From positions 20,154 through 84,153 of the forward strand of contig NZ_KE384400.1 of the NCBI RefSeq assembly GCF_000425585.1: DNA of 64,000 bases, written 5' to 3'. Shown in pieces: positions 43,691-52,620 of this stretch. The translations under genes and the position numbers were made by a program. The stretch comes from Terrimonas ferruginea DSM 30193. Its GTDB lineage: Bacteria > Bacteroidota > Bacteroidia > Chitinophagales > Chitinophagaceae. The notes under the pieces were generated by a model. It saw only the letters and a list, made by a program, of their open reading frames with translations. It had not been told where the DNA came from and did no database searches. Position 1 is the first letter of the stretch; every line of letters starts with the position of its first letter.

Positions 43691-45256
43691 ATGAGAATAC
43701 TCCTGCTTATTTTTCTACTCCTTGCCGGAAAAACGAATGCCCAGTCTGAGCAAAGGTTGCACGCCATCGTAAATGCCTATTACCAGATAGGACTGTTTAA
43801 CGGCAACGTACATATTACAGAAAAAGGAAAGACTATTTTTATGAGATCGTATGGCTATGCCGATATGAGTGCCGGAAGAAAGAATACAGCGGCGACGAGG
43901 TTCAATGCGTATTCCATCACCAAACCGGTTACGGCAACGGTACTACTGAAGCTGGTGGCTGAAGGGAAACTGAACCTCCACCAGCGGCTCTCCTCTTTTT
44001 ATCCCTCCCTGCCCGGCAGTGACAGTATAACGATCAGGCACCTGCTTTCGCACACATCCGGTATTTACAATTATAATAACGACTTCTCGATGCCGGTGGG
44101 CAGTGAAAAAGAAATGATCGACTGGCTGGAGGAAAAGCCGTTGGACTTCAAGCCGGGTTCACAATTCAGGTACAGTAATACGGGATATTTTCTACTGGGT
44201 TTCATCATCGAAAAAGTGACGGGTATCTCGTACGAGGCGGCTGTCCGGCAATACGTACTATCGCCCGCAGGAATGCATGAAAGCGGATTTGACCTCAGGA
44301 CGGTCAGCGATGGCAAAAAAGCAAAAGGTTATATCTATATAAATGGAAAAAAAAGTGAGGAGGCACCAGTGTGGGATTACCGTGAATTGTATTCCGCCGG
44401 TGGCATGTATACGACGACAGCGGATCTGCAGCGCTTTCACCGTGTTCTGCAGGATGGAAAAATCCTTCCTGACTCATTGATGCAACTGAGTTATACGGCT
44501 TATCAAAAAAACTATGGACTGGGTTGGTTTGTGGATTCAATTGCCGGCAAAAAAATCGTGAGCCATAGTGGCGGGGCAACCGGTTTCCGGAGTTACCTCA
44601 TTCGCGATGTCGCAAATGATATTTGCATTGTTTTATTATCCAACAGCGAAATGAGCGACATCGTTGTGTTGAGAAATAAGTTACTGGCGGAGTTAAACGG
44701 GCAGCCTTATGACTTACCAAAAAACATTAAACGTTTACAGCAAAACTTCTATAAATATGAAGGTGCGTACAACATAACAAACTCGTTGACGTTGTATCTT
44801 CACCGAGCGAAAAGCATGCTGATGGCAACGACCAATAAAGGCAGATCATCTGTGTTATTGCCTGCGGGAAAAGATGCCATGATGATTGAAGCGATCGGTG
44901 CGTACTTATCATTTAAAAACGATTCGCTCATCTTCAGCCAGAAAGGTGAAACAGTGACCGTACCACGCTTGAAAGCCGGTTGGGGCATAACCGGTAGTGC
45001 AACGGAAAATGGATGGGGAGGCCGGGATGTGGAAATGCAACGTGAAGGGAAAAAATGGATTGCCCGGAAGGTGATATTGAAAAAAGGCGTGATCAAGTTC
45101 AGGTATAACAATGACTGGGTATTGAACTACGGTCAGAGCAACGCGCTTTATTTATGCAAAGATGGAAAGGATATTAAAGTGGCGCCGGGAACATATAAGA
45201 TTGTGTTGGATTTGACAGATGAAGATAAAGTGCAGCTTCATTTATTGAAAGAATAA
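43691..45256 (+). CDS. Secreted serine hydrolase (class C beta-lactamase/PBP-like)
   Basis: This 521-aa protein has a signal peptide (MRILLLIFLLLAGKTNAQ). The catalytic motif S75-I-T-K78 (SITK), the YSN triad element in FRYSNTGYFLLG, and the HSGG motif in SHSGGATGF match serine beta-lactamase/DD-peptidase-like hydrolases. A beta-rich C-terminal domain follows. It is likely a periplasmic peptidase or esterase; its substrate is unknown. It is divergent from susC with shared operator-like motifs. Confidence 0.88.
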   Translation: MRILLLIFLLLAGKTNAQSEQRLHAIVNAYYQIGLFNGNVHITEKGKTIFMRSYGYADMSAGRKNTAATRFNAYSITKPVTATVLLKLVAEGKLNLHQRLSSFYPSLPGSDSITIRHLLSHTSGIYNYNNDFSMPVGSEKEMIDWLEEKPLDFKPGSQFRYSNTGYFLLGFIIEKVTGISYEAAVRQYVLSPAGMHESGFDLRTVSDGKKAKGYIYINGKKSEEAPVWDYRELYSAGGMYTTTADLQRFHRVLQDGKILPDSLMQLSYTAYQKNYGLGWFVDSIAGKKIVSHSGGATGFRSYLIRDVANDICIVLLSNSEMSDIVVLRNKLLAELNGQPYDLPKNIKRLQQNFYKYEGAYNITNSLTLYLHRAKSMLMATTNKGRSSVLLPAGKDAMMIEAIGAYLSFKNDSLIFSQKGETVTVPRLKAGWGITGSATENGWGGRDVEMQREGKKWIARKVILKKGVIKFRYNNDWVLNYGQSNALYLCKDGKDIKVAPGTYKIVLDLTDEDKVQLHLLKE

Positions 45257-45282
45257 TCACAGAAAAGCTGCGTGAAAAACAC

Positions 45283-45313
45283 ATTGTAAAGGTGTTGGTG
45301 GAAGATAGTTTTG
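45283..45313 (+). promoter_or_regulatory. Promoter (ATTG, 19 bp, TAGTTTTG) for the DUF6934 gene
   Basis: The -7 box TAGTTTTG (45306-45313) is preceded by ATTG at 45283-45286 with exactly 19 bp between. The start ATG at 45320 is 6 bp after the box, so the transcript should be almost leaderless. Confidence 0.6.
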
Positions 45314-45319
45314 TGTCAA

Positions 45320-45793
45320 ATGATACAGACACCAACATACGAGTTTTATACGAACGGTTCGGGTAACGATTATGAGTTCACCAGTGCGGGTCCGAACGGA
45401 TTAATCAATAAGATTGCCCGTTTTACCGAAATAAACAGAAACGTTTATAACCTGGCTTTCGGAGATGTTATTGACAACAAAATGTCCGATAAAGTCGTCA
45501 GCAACAACGGTGACAAAGACTTAATCCTGTCGACAATGGGACAGATCGTTGCCGACTTCACCAACGGGATACCCGAAGCCTTTGTCTTTGCCAGAGGCGT
45601 CGATCCGCGCAGAACGCGCTTATACCAGCAGGGAATAAACAGGCACTGGGATAACATCGGCCCATTTTTTGAAATATGGGGACTGCTGAATGGCAAATGG
45701 TTACCGTTTGAAAAAGGAATAAACTACCAGGCTTTTGTAGGACGTCGGCATTGGTTATTTACCGGTAGGCCGAAGTTGTCTGGTTCTCCATAA
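45320..45793 (+). CDS. DUF6934 family protein
   Basis: This 157-aa protein matches the DUF6934 pattern: YEFYTNGSGNDYEFTSAGPNG, YNLAFGDVIDN, NNGDKDLILSTMGQIVADF, RRTRLYQQGIN, and an ending with YQAFVGRRHWLF. There is no signal peptide or TM helix. The ATG at 45320 is chosen over an upstream TTG because of the promoter distance. It precedes a 59-aa basic protein by 21 bp. The function is unknown. Confidence 0.78.
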   Translation: MIQTPTYEFYTNGSGNDYEFTSAGPNGLINKIARFTEINRNVYNLAFGDVIDNKMSDKVVSNNGDKDLILSTMGQIVADFTNGIPEAFVFARGVDPRRTRLYQQGINRHWDNIGPFFEIWGLLNGKWLPFEKGINYQAFVGRRHWLFTGRPKLSGSP

Positions 45794-45814
45794 TGCTCTT
45801 AATTTAAAAAATAT

Positions 45815-45994
45815 ATGAAAAAGAAAAAACTTGTACCTGTACTACAGGTAAAGCAGGCAATCATTTCCGACAAGGTGGGGAATTATGAAAATCACCCTGT
45901 AGTTGTTGAAAAGACAAGAGCGGCAAAAGAAATTATTGCAAAATACGGACTACCGAAAGAGGTGGAGGAGTCCCTTGCAAAACAAACAAAATAG
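45815..45994 (+). CDS. Small protein (59 aa) downstream of DUF6934
   Basis: The ORF of 60 codons reads MKKKKLVPVLQVKQAIISDK, continues through NYENHPVVVEKTRAAKEIIA, and ends EESLAKQTK. It has helical, coding-like composition and follows the DUF6934 gene by 21 bp. An intrinsic terminator follows within 8 bp, so the pair forms one short transcript. The function is unknown; a toxin-antitoxin-like or other paired relationship is possible but not shown. Confidence 0.7.
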   Translation: MKKKKLVPVLQVKQAIISDKVGNYENHPVVVEKTRAAKEIIAKYGLPKEVEESLAKQTK

Positions 45995-46000
45995 CCGGGC

Positions 46001-46029
46001 AAAAGCCATCCGATCCGGGTGGCTTTTTT
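46001..46029 (+). terminator. Intrinsic terminator after the DUF6934 pair
   Basis: AAAAGCCAtCC and GGgTGGCTTTTTT form a stem-loop ending in a T-tract, starting 7 bp after the 59-aa ORF stop. Confidence 0.85.
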
Positions 46030-46166
46030 ATATAGCTATCTCGCAACTTTCTGAAGAAGAAAATGATCCGTTCGTCGATAATATAAGCGTTAAAACTAAA
46101 CGACGCATAATTTCACGTGAACAAGAAGCGGTAGCAGAAAACCGTTCATTAAACTTGTATGCTGGC

Positions 46167-47555
46167 ATGAACCAAAAAAGGTTATTATTTCTGTTCGCAG
46201 GCTTGTTACCCTTAACAAGCAAGGCTCAACTCCCCACGGTAAGGATTGATTCGGCGATGAAAGTCGCTTATGATTACGGCATCTTCAATGGCAATATCCT
46301 GATAGCCAAAAGCAATACCGTCCTCTATCAAAAGTCCTTTGGTTTTGCTGACAACAGGAAAGACCGGGCATTAACTCCCGACACTAAATTTGACATCGGC
46401 TCCATCAGCAAAGAATTTAACGGAGCGGGCATCATGATACTGAAAGAAAAAGGCTTATTAACGCTCGAAACTTCCGTAGCCGAACTTTTCCCGGAATTTG
46501 CGGCCTGGGCAAAAAAAGTGAAGATTAAACACCTGATCAACTACACCAGCGGTATTCCCAAGCTTTCCTGGAATTCACCCGCCGGAAACGATTCGCTTTT
46601 ATATGTTGATTTAAAAAAATTGCAGGCACTAGATTTTGAACCGGGCACCCGCTATGATTATAATTACATAAACGTTTACCTCCAACATCGCATCATCGAG
46701 CGATTGAGTAAATCGTCGTATGCCGCTTTTATTAAAGACAATATTTTCATTCCTGCCGGTATGAAACAGGCAATCGTAGACCATCCCACTACATCGGCAG
46801 ACATGGCCAGGGCATTCGATAACGACGGTATAGCCACCTCCTACCCGGACAATTTTAAAGGTTGGGTACGATTGACTGCACTGGATCTTTACCTGTGGGA
46901 AAAAGCATTGTGGAACAGGAAAATTATCGCAGAGCAATCATTGAAAGAGCTGGCCGTGGCATTTGGCAGCGGAGAATCCAGTCTCGGCAGAGTTGTAACA
47001 ACAGACGGACGATTCGAAAGGCATTCGCACCAGGGATCCAACTTTAATTATGAAGCGGTGGTATCGAACTCGTTCAGCGACAGCATTACGATCGTTTTGA
47101 TGACCAACAGCCAGCAAATGAAAGTGCAGGCACTAAACGCGATGCTGTTACATATACTGCGGAATGAGCCCTTCACCGTTCCGAAAAAATCCCTGTACCT
47201 GTCCATCCGCAGTAAGTTGTTGGAAAACACAGAGGCCGGGTTGAAATATTACCAGGAACTGAAAGCCAACCAGTCCGACAGATATGATTTCTCCAGCGAA
47301 ATACCGGACCTGCTCAATGCCGGCAAATATCTCCAAAGAAGAAAAAAACTACAAGAAGCGATCCGGGTATACCAAGTGGCGCTGCAACTCGACGGCCGCA
47401 AAGAAGACCTTTCCTACGCCCAGGAGTTGATGGGTGATGCTTTTGACGAATTGGGAGATAAAGCAAACGCCTTAATCCATTATCAAAAAGCAACTGAACT
47501 CGATCCGAAAAACAAAAACGCGGAAAGCAAGTATAAAAGCCTTCAGGGAAATTAA
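46167..47555 (+). CDS. Secreted serine hydrolase with C-terminal TPR
   Basis: This 462-aa protein has a signal peptide (KRLLFLFAGLLPLTSKAQ), the S79-I-S-K82 catalytic motif (SISKEF), and a Y-x-N-like YDYNYIN element; HQGSN replaces the usual HSGG. A TPR-like C-terminus (ALQLDGRKEDLSYAQELMGDAFDELGDKANALIHYQKATELDPKNK) follows. It resembles the hydrolase at 43691, so the pair may come from an old duplication with the DUF6934 unit in between. The ATG at 46167 is chosen; the upstream frame lacks a signal peptide and overlaps the terminator. Confidence 0.85.
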   Translation: MNQKRLLFLFAGLLPLTSKAQLPTVRIDSAMKVAYDYGIFNGNILIAKSNTVLYQKSFGFADNRKDRALTPDTKFDIGSISKEFNGAGIMILKEKGLLTLETSVAELFPEFAAWAKKVKIKHLINYTSGIPKLSWNSPAGNDSLLYVDLKKLQALDFEPGTRYDYNYINVYLQHRIIERLSKSSYAAFIKDNIFIPAGMKQAIVDHPTTSADMARAFDNDGIATSYPDNFKGWVRLTALDLYLWEKALWNRKIIAEQSLKELAVAFGSGESSLGRVVTTDGRFERHSHQGSNFNYEAVVSNSFSDSITIVLMTNSQQMKVQALNAMLLHILRNEPFTVPKKSLYLSIRSKLLENTEAGLKYYQELKANQSDRYDFSSEIPDLLNAGKYLQRRKKLQEAIRVYQVALQLDGRKEDLSYAQELMGDAFDELGDKANALIHYQKATELDPKNKNAESKYKSLQGN

Positions 47556-47561
47556 TCCGGA

Positions 47562-48719
47562 CTATACGGTCTGCGGTCTGTTGAACTTATACGTATACCG
47601 TATGCAGATCAGTAACCCGGTCAATGTCATGGCCACTCCCACCAGGGATGGATACTGATAAGATAGTCCGAATGTCAATGGCAACCCTCCAAAATAAGCA
47701 CCTGAGGCGTTAGCTGTATTAAAAGCTGCCTGCATAAAAGCAGCCGACATCATTTCTGAATCCGGCGCGGCTTTCAGCATCATGATATTAACGGGCGCGC
47801 CCAATGCCATGGACAAAATGCCACAGAGGAAAGTCAATACCAACGAGGTTGGTGCATGGGAAGAAAAGAAAAACACGCACAAAAGGGCCATCATCATCAG
47901 GGAAAGAAACAACATGCTCGCCTTGAAAACACCGATCTTATCGGTAAGATAACCTCCCAGCAAATTGCCGATCACCATGCCGCCGCCGGCCAGGATCATC
48001 ACATAAGCCACACTGCTGCTCCCAATCCGGGAAACCTCCGTCATCAAGGGGGAAATATAGCTCAACCAGGTAAACAAACCGCCAAAGCCGATCGCGGTTA
48101 TCAATAAGACATACCAGCTCTGCGACTTTTTCAGAAAATTGAGTTGGGTCAGGTAGCTGGTACGATTCTTCACTTCCATATCGGGCAGCCAAAGTGAGAT
48201 CATGAAAATAGTGAGTAGTCCTATGGCGCTTACCATCACAAAACACCAGCTCCAATGAAAAGTATGACCGATATAGGTAACCAACGGCACCATGGCAAGG
48301 TTGGCGAGTGTGAGTCCGGCAAAAACAAAAGAGATGTACCGGGCTTCCTTACCTGGTACAGCCAGTCGTTTCGCCACTACGGTACTTACACCGAAGAAAG
48401 CGCCGTGCGGCAGACCCGACAGCAGCCTGGTGATGATCATGATGGTATAATTGGGAGCGATCGCCGACAGCAGGTTGAAGAAGGTAAACAGCACCATCAG
48501 CCAGATCAGCACTTTCTTTGGCGGAAATTTGATGGAAAAACCCACTATCAGGGGCGCGCCGATCACCACGCCAAGTGCGTAAGCCGAAATGAAATGTCCT
48601 GCCTGCGGAATATCAACGTGAAGCGATTGAGCGATATCGGGCAATAAACCCATGATAGCGAACTCCGTAGTGCCAATTCCCAAACCGCCCATTGCCAGCG
48701 GTACTATTCTTTTGTCCAT
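47562..48719 (-). CDS. MFS transporter (DHA1-like drug:H+ antiporter)
   Basis: This 385-aa protein has 12 predicted TM helices and the MFS loop pattern (GVVIGAPLIVGFSIKFPPKKVLIW; GNLLGGYLTDKIGVFKAS). It resembles AraJ/YdhP-like exporters. It likely exports a sugar or drug-like compound by proton antiport. It converges on the serine hydrolase with a 6-bp gap. Confidence 0.85.
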   Translation of the reverse strand: MDKRIVPLAMGGLGIGTTEFAIMGLLPDIAQSLHVDIPQAGHFISAYALGVVIGAPLIVGFSIKFPPKKVLIWLMVLFTFFNLLSAIAPNYTIMIITRLLSGLPHGAFFGVSTVVAKRLAVPGKEARYISFVFAGLTLANLAMVPLVTYIGHTFHWSWCFVMVSAIGLLTIFMISLWLPDMEVKNRTSYLTQLNFLKKSQSWYVLLITAIGFGGLFTWLSYISPLMTEVSRIGSSSVAYVMILAGGGMVIGNLLGGYLTDKIGVFKASMLFLSLMMMALLCVFFFSSHAPTSLVLTFLCGILSMALGAPVNIMMLKAAPDSEMMSAAFMQAAFNTANASGAYFGGLPLTFGLSYQYPSLVGVAMTLTGLLICIRYTYKFNRPQTV

Positions 48720-48997
48720 CCTGATTTTTAGTGCTTAGACAGGGATAACAGTTTGGGAGGGGGAAGGTTTGGAGGGTGATATTTTTAAGCTTACGTGATA
48801 GTATTGCTCATCTGTATTTTTATAGCAAGTTCTATGATTTACTCATTTAGATCACTTATGTAACGGTCTTCAATTAAGTCAACAAATGAGCAATAAACTT
48901 CTGACTCAGAACAACTCGGCCTTTTTTACTTGTTAAGACCAATCTAGAAAGAGAGGGCCTTCGGCTCTTCAACACTTCTTCCCGGTACTATACTATG

Positions 48998-49393
48998 CTA
49001 GGCAAGTGTCAACTCATATGGATTTGCTATTGTCCTCTTCCCGAATCGCTTCAATAACTCAACTTCGTCGTTCTTATCGATCTTTTCCTGCTCCAATATC
49101 TCCTGAACAAACGGTTGTTTCAAGCCTGGTATTCGGATACGAAAGAAAGGCCAAAGTTCTTCACTCTTGTAAACCTTGTCGAACTCGGAGAAGCCTGTTA
49201 TCAAGTTATAATCCTGATGCTGCTGGAATTCTTTTGTATAACTGAAGTACCACTCTCCCTCCTTAGATAATAGGTATCCTACATCGATACCATCGATTTT
49301 CAACAAAAAACGAGCGTCCTTATCCTTCGGTAAGGATACTACCGTGTCATTGTCTCCTTTGCTGAACCAAGACTTTAATTTCTTATATAACAT
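48998..49393 (-). CDS. HipA N-terminal domain protein (split HipA)
   Basis: This 131-aa protein matches the HipA N-terminal domain (FLLKIDGIDVGYLLSKEGEWYFSYTKEF, GFSEFDKVYKSEELWPFFRIRIPGLKQP). It lacks a kinase core. It starts 12 bp after the kinase gene stop, so the two halves are separate genes; in standard HipBST the small subunit comes first. Its role is probably to bind or cap the kinase as in HipS. The region is AT-rich compared with its neighbours. Confidence 0.8.
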   Translation of the reverse strand: MLYKKLKSWFSKGDNDTVVSLPKDKDARFLLKIDGIDVGYLLSKEGEWYFSYTKEFQQHQDYNLITGFSEFDKVYKSEELWPFFRIRIPGLKQPFVQEILEQEKIDKNDEVELLKRFGKRTIANPYELTLA

Positions 49394-49405
49394 AAAACAT
49401 CTCCT

Positions 49406-50428
49406 TCACAGTTTTCTTATTCTCGTAAATCTCTCCATCAATATTATAGATAATAATTCCTGCCTTGACTTCTCAAACATAGGAAAAAAATCCTTCTTCA
49501 ACATCTTGGCGATTTTCCGTTCCTTATCTACTGATGATAATTCGTTGACTATCGCTGCATATTCCGGCCTAATTCTCTTCACAAAATCGATCAATTCAAA
49601 ATGATTAGCCGCTTTATTGTCCTCAATACTAATGCGAGGGGCCGCCTCCTCAATATAATTCACAACTTTTTTGCCAGATCGTATATCCGACGATTTGACA
49701 TACTGTTGGTAACCACTAAGAGCATTTGAAATGTTCTTATCGCTTAAATTCCATAAAAGGCCTCTAGCTGAGTCATAGAGCGGCGCAAAGATAGGACGAC
49801 GATTTGACTTTTTAACTGTGTTTATAACGCCCCAGTTATAAAAATGACGATCATTGTTTCCTACAAGTCCGTCAAAAACAATCATTTTCACCAAGTCGCA
49901 TAATATCTCTTCAAAATCATCTGGAAAAACGGTTCGAATAGCATCGCGGATGAATTCGAAAGTAAATAAATCCCTGGCTGTATCCTTGTTTTGGGCAATT
50001 TCCCTAGCAAACGGCATATCATCTAGGTACTGTCCACATATCTCTGCTCCATGTATTAACTTTTCGTCCTTTCGAAGAAAAAAACGGCTTAAAAAGCGAA
50101 TTTGTTTATTTGCTACGACCAGCTTAACGTCATTCATGCGTAGGCCTAGTTCTTGGCCTATCCGGTTGATCATATACTCTATGACAGATTCATGTGGATA
50201 CCATTTTTCAGCTGTCTTAGCGATATATGCTGGCCAAGATGATCTATTAGTTCTTCTTATACTGGAATTCGCTTCAAAAAAATATGCTTTGATAAATTGT
50301 TTTGGAGCATCCCCATCGAGTGCATAGTCCTTGGTATAATAGTCGCTCTCCTTTAGTAGAGGGATAAGACCCAAAAGAAAGATTTTTCCTGATGTATTCA
50401 TTGATTTTTCAATACGCAGTCCGTTCAT
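49406..50428 (-). CDS. HipA-like serine/threonine kinase (C-terminal type)
   Basis: This 340-aa protein has the HipA catalytic loop NNDRHFYNWG (Asp193, Asn198) and the DSARG metal segment at 219-223, preceded by an N-lobe with SSIRRTNRSSWPAYIAKT. It lacks the HipA N-terminal domain, which is encoded downstream. By family it would phosphorylate a tRNA synthetase or another target. No HipB-like HTH gene is visible beside it. The AT-rich composition suggests horizontal acquisition. The start could also be the ATG at 50401 (MNTSGK). Confidence 0.8.
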   Translation of the reverse strand: MNGLRIEKSMNTSGKIFLLGLIPLLKESDYYTKDYALDGDAPKQFIKAYFFEANSSIRRTNRSSWPAYIAKTAEKWYPHESVIEYMINRIGQELGLRMNDVKLVVANKQIRFLSRFFLRKDEKLIHGAEICGQYLDDMPFAREIAQNKDTARDLFTFEFIRDAIRTVFPDDFEEILCDLVKMIVFDGLVGNNDRHFYNWGVINTVKKSNRRPIFAPLYDSARGLLWNLSDKNISNALSGYQQYVKSSDIRSGKKVVNYIEEAAPRISIEDNKAANHFELIDFVKRIRPEYAAIVNELSSVDKERKIAKMLKKDFFPMFEKSRQELLSIILMERFTRIRKL

Positions 50429-50580
50429 ATTGTAAAGTTACACACTTTGGAATATTGAGATTTTTATACCCTACTATAATATCTCTCTTGGCAGACTGTT
50501 CTCAATTTCAGAAATAATATGCAAACAACTTCAGCCCTGCTCAGCGGATTATATATCCTTGGGATGGCCTAAAGTCAAAA

Positions 50581-50692
50581 CAAGGATGCCCTCGCCTGCA
50601 GCGAGTGTCATTTTTCACGTGTTGGCCTTGCTTCAAGCAAGCTTGGCAAGTCCCCCACATGAAAAATGCCCACCTAAAGGTGGGCATCCTTG
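50581..50692. repeat. Nested inverted repeat (112 bp)
   Basis: The outer arms CAAGGATG/CATCCTTG and inner arms CATTTTTCACGTG/CACATGAAAAATG (one mismatch) face each other. Each arm encloses its own GC hairpin: CTCGCCTGCAGCGAG on the left and CCCACCTAAAGGTGGG on the right. The centre contains a third palindrome, CTTGCTTCAAGCAAG. It lies between the HipA-like kinase and tRNA-Cys. Confidence 0.75.
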
Positions 50693-50699
50693 CTTATTG

Positions 50700-50770
50700 A
50701 GGTCCCGAGCGGATTCGAACCGCTGTAGGAGCTTTTGCAGAGCTCTGCCTAGCCACTCGGCCACAGGACC
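50700..50770 (-). tRNA. tRNA-Cys (GCA anticodon)
   Basis: Read on the minus strand, the acceptor stem GGTCCTG/CGGGACC, the D-arm, the anticodon arm GAGCTCTGCAAAAGCTC (anticodon GCA) and the T-arm CAGCGGTTCGAATCCGCT fold into a 71-nt cloverleaf. The discriminator base is U73, as expected for tRNA-Cys. It is the only tRNA in the window. Confidence 0.95.
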
Positions 50771-50825
50771 CTCTTCTTCCCCCTCAACAAACCTGATCAT
50801 CAATTTGTTAAGCAGAATATCCGTT

Positions 50826-50856
50826 TTTGACGGACTGCGAAAATAGGATATTTTTG
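50826..50856 (+). promoter_or_regulatory. Consensus promoter (TTTG, 19 bp, TATTTTTG)
   Basis: TTTG at 50826-50829, 19 bp, then TATTTTTG at 50849-50856 match the Bacteroidota -33/-7 consensus exactly. The nucleoside phosphorylase ATG lies 22 bp downstream. Confidence 0.8.
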
Positions 50857-50878
50857 ATTCCTAACAAAAACACGCCGT

Positions 50879-51757
50879 ATGAGTCGTATAGCAGAATCTG
50901 AACTGATCATCAATGACCGCGGAGCCGTTTACCACCTCGACCTCCGCCCCGAAGAAATCGCCGGTACCGTTATCACAGTCGGCGACCCCGACCGCGTTAA
51001 AGAAGTGAGCAAATATTTCGATGCCATCGAAGTGAAACGACAGCACCGCGAGTTTATCACCCATACCGGCCGCATCGGCAGTAAACGCATCACCGTCCTT
51101 TCCTCCGGTATCGGCCCCGACAACATCGATATCGTGATGAACGAACTCGACGCACTCGTTAATATCGATTTCGACACCCGCGAGATCAAGAAACAACTCG
51201 GCTCGATCAATATCGTCCGCATCGGCACCTCCGGTTCCCTTCAGGCCGATATACCAGTCGACAGCTTCGTAGCCTCCACACACGGCCTGGGCATCGACAA
51301 CCTGCTCAATTTCTACCGCTACGAACAGAACGAAGAGGATAACGAACTCATCCAGTCCTTCGTCACCCATACCCAGTTGCACGGACAAATGAGCCACCCC
51401 TATATCACGGGCGCTGCTCCTTCCCTGCTAAAGAACTTCGTTACCGGTTTTCACCAGGGCATCACGGTCACCTGCCCCGGCTTCTACGGACCCCAGGGCC
51501 GTATTCTCCGCCTCGGTATACGTAACCCCGAACTGATCAAACGGCTCACTGATTTCCGGTTCGGCCAGCACCGCATTACCAATTTCGAAATGGAAACCTC
51601 CGCCATCTACGGCCTCGGTCGCCTGCTCGGACATAATTGCCTTGCCGTGAACGCCATCGTGGCCAACCGGATCAAAAAGGAGTTTTCCAAAGACGGTAAA
51701 GCCGCCGTGGAAAACCTCATCCGCAAATTCCTGGAAATTTTTGCAGCACATATCTGA
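50879..51757 (+). CDS. Nucleoside (uridine) phosphorylase-like protein
   Basis: This 292-aa protein has the PNP/UDP phosphorylase pattern: VGDPDRVKEVSKYF, SSGIGPDNIDIV, VRIGTSGSLQ and FEMETSAIYGLGRLLG. It cleaves a nucleoside with phosphate to base and ribose-1-phosphate. It follows a consensus promoter. The substrate is not resolved; the family best fit is uridine phosphorylase-like. Confidence 0.85.
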   Translation: MSRIAESELIINDRGAVYHLDLRPEEIAGTVITVGDPDRVKEVSKYFDAIEVKRQHREFITHTGRIGSKRITVLSSGIGPDNIDIVMNELDALVNIDFDTREIKKQLGSINIVRIGTSGSLQADIPVDSFVASTHGLGIDNLLNFYRYEQNEEDNELIQSFVTHTQLHGQMSHPYITGAAPSLLKNFVTGFHQGITVTCPGFYGPQGRILRLGIRNPELIKRLTDFRFGQHRITNFEMETSAIYGLGRLLGHNCLAVNAIVANRIKKEFSKDGKAAVENLIRKFLEIFAAHI

Positions 51758-51813
51758 CCGGATAAGCTAATTTGCCGGTGAAATTGTTTCGCGAAGCAGT
51801 ATAACATGAACCT

Positions 51814-52599
51814 ATGATTCTCTTTTTTTTCAAATACCAGGGCACCGGCAACGATTTTATCCTGCTGGACAACCGGGAAGGTATTTATAACACACTTTCG
51901 ACCGAACAGATCCGCCACCTCTGCGACCGGCGCTTCGGCATCGGCGCCGACGGCCTCATGCTGCTCAATAACCACGAAGGCTACGATTTTGAGATGAAGT
52001 ATTTCAACGCCGACGGCCGCGAGGGCAGCATGTGCGGCAATGGCGGTCGATGCCTCGTCCGTTTTGCCTACCACCTCGGCATCCACCGCAATGAATACAA
52101 GTTCCTGGCCGTTGACGGCGATCACGAAGCAGAGATCGATACCGATGGCATCGTTTCCCTGAAGATGAAAGACGTGGATAAGATCCGCCGGCAGAACGGT
52201 GATTCTATCCTCAACACCGGTTCCCCGCATTACGTAAAAGTGGTGTCTGATGTGATGGATATGGACGTTTACAAAAAAGGCCGCGATATCCGTTACAGCA
52301 AAGAATACGAACAGGAAGGCATTAATGTGAATTTCGTTGAACAAACAGGAGAAGATAAGATCATCGTCCGCACTTACGAGCGCGGTGTGGAAGATGAAAC
52401 CTATTCCTGCGGCACCGGCGTTACCGCCGCCGCCATGGTTTGTTACCACAACGAAAACGGTTTCAACGATGTGCAGGTCAAAACCCTGGGAGGTAAATTG
52501 AATGTTGAATTCGACCGCATAGAGGAACATTATATCAACGTCTGGCTTTCCGGACCCGCCGAAAAAGTATACGAAGGAAAAATAGAACTGCGCGACTAA
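51814..52599 (+). CDS. dapF: Diaminopimelate epimerase
   Basis: This 261-aa protein has both catalytic Cys motifs: GSMCGNGGRC and YSCGTGVTAAAM, with an N-terminal KYQGTGNDFILLDNREGI. It converts LL- to meso-diaminopimelate for lysine and peptidoglycan synthesis. It starts 56 bp after the phosphorylase and 21 bp before corA. Confidence 0.95.
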   Translation: MILFFFKYQGTGNDFILLDNREGIYNTLSTEQIRHLCDRRFGIGADGLMLLNNHEGYDFEMKYFNADGREGSMCGNGGRCLVRFAYHLGIHRNEYKFLAVDGDHEAEIDTDGIVSLKMKDVDKIRRQNGDSILNTGSPHYVKVVSDVMDMDVYKKGRDIRYSKEYEQEGINVNFVEQTGEDKIIVRTYERGVEDETYSCGTGVTAAAMVCYHNENGFNDVQVKTLGGKLNVEFDRIEEHYINVWLSGPAEKVYEGKIELRD

Positions 52600-52620
52600 C
52601 CACCGAAAAACTCAGCCGCT

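Noticed and set aside
45903..46166. Longer N-terminus of the second serine hydrolase
   Set aside because: It overlaps the 59-aa gene and a terminator, and lacks a signal peptide; the ATG at 46167 provides one.
50429..50580. A hipB-like antitoxin gene beside the HipA kinase
   Set aside because: No open frame with a helix-turn-helix was found in the gap; the sequence is AT-rich and non-coding.
50559..50846. 95-codon plus-strand open frame across the inverted repeat and tRNA-Cys
   Set aside because: It covers structured repeat DNA and the antisense of the tRNA, with no coding-like features.
51607..52530. 307-codon minus-strand open frame
   Set aside because: It is antisense to dapF, which carries both catalytic Cys motifs, and has no family similarity.
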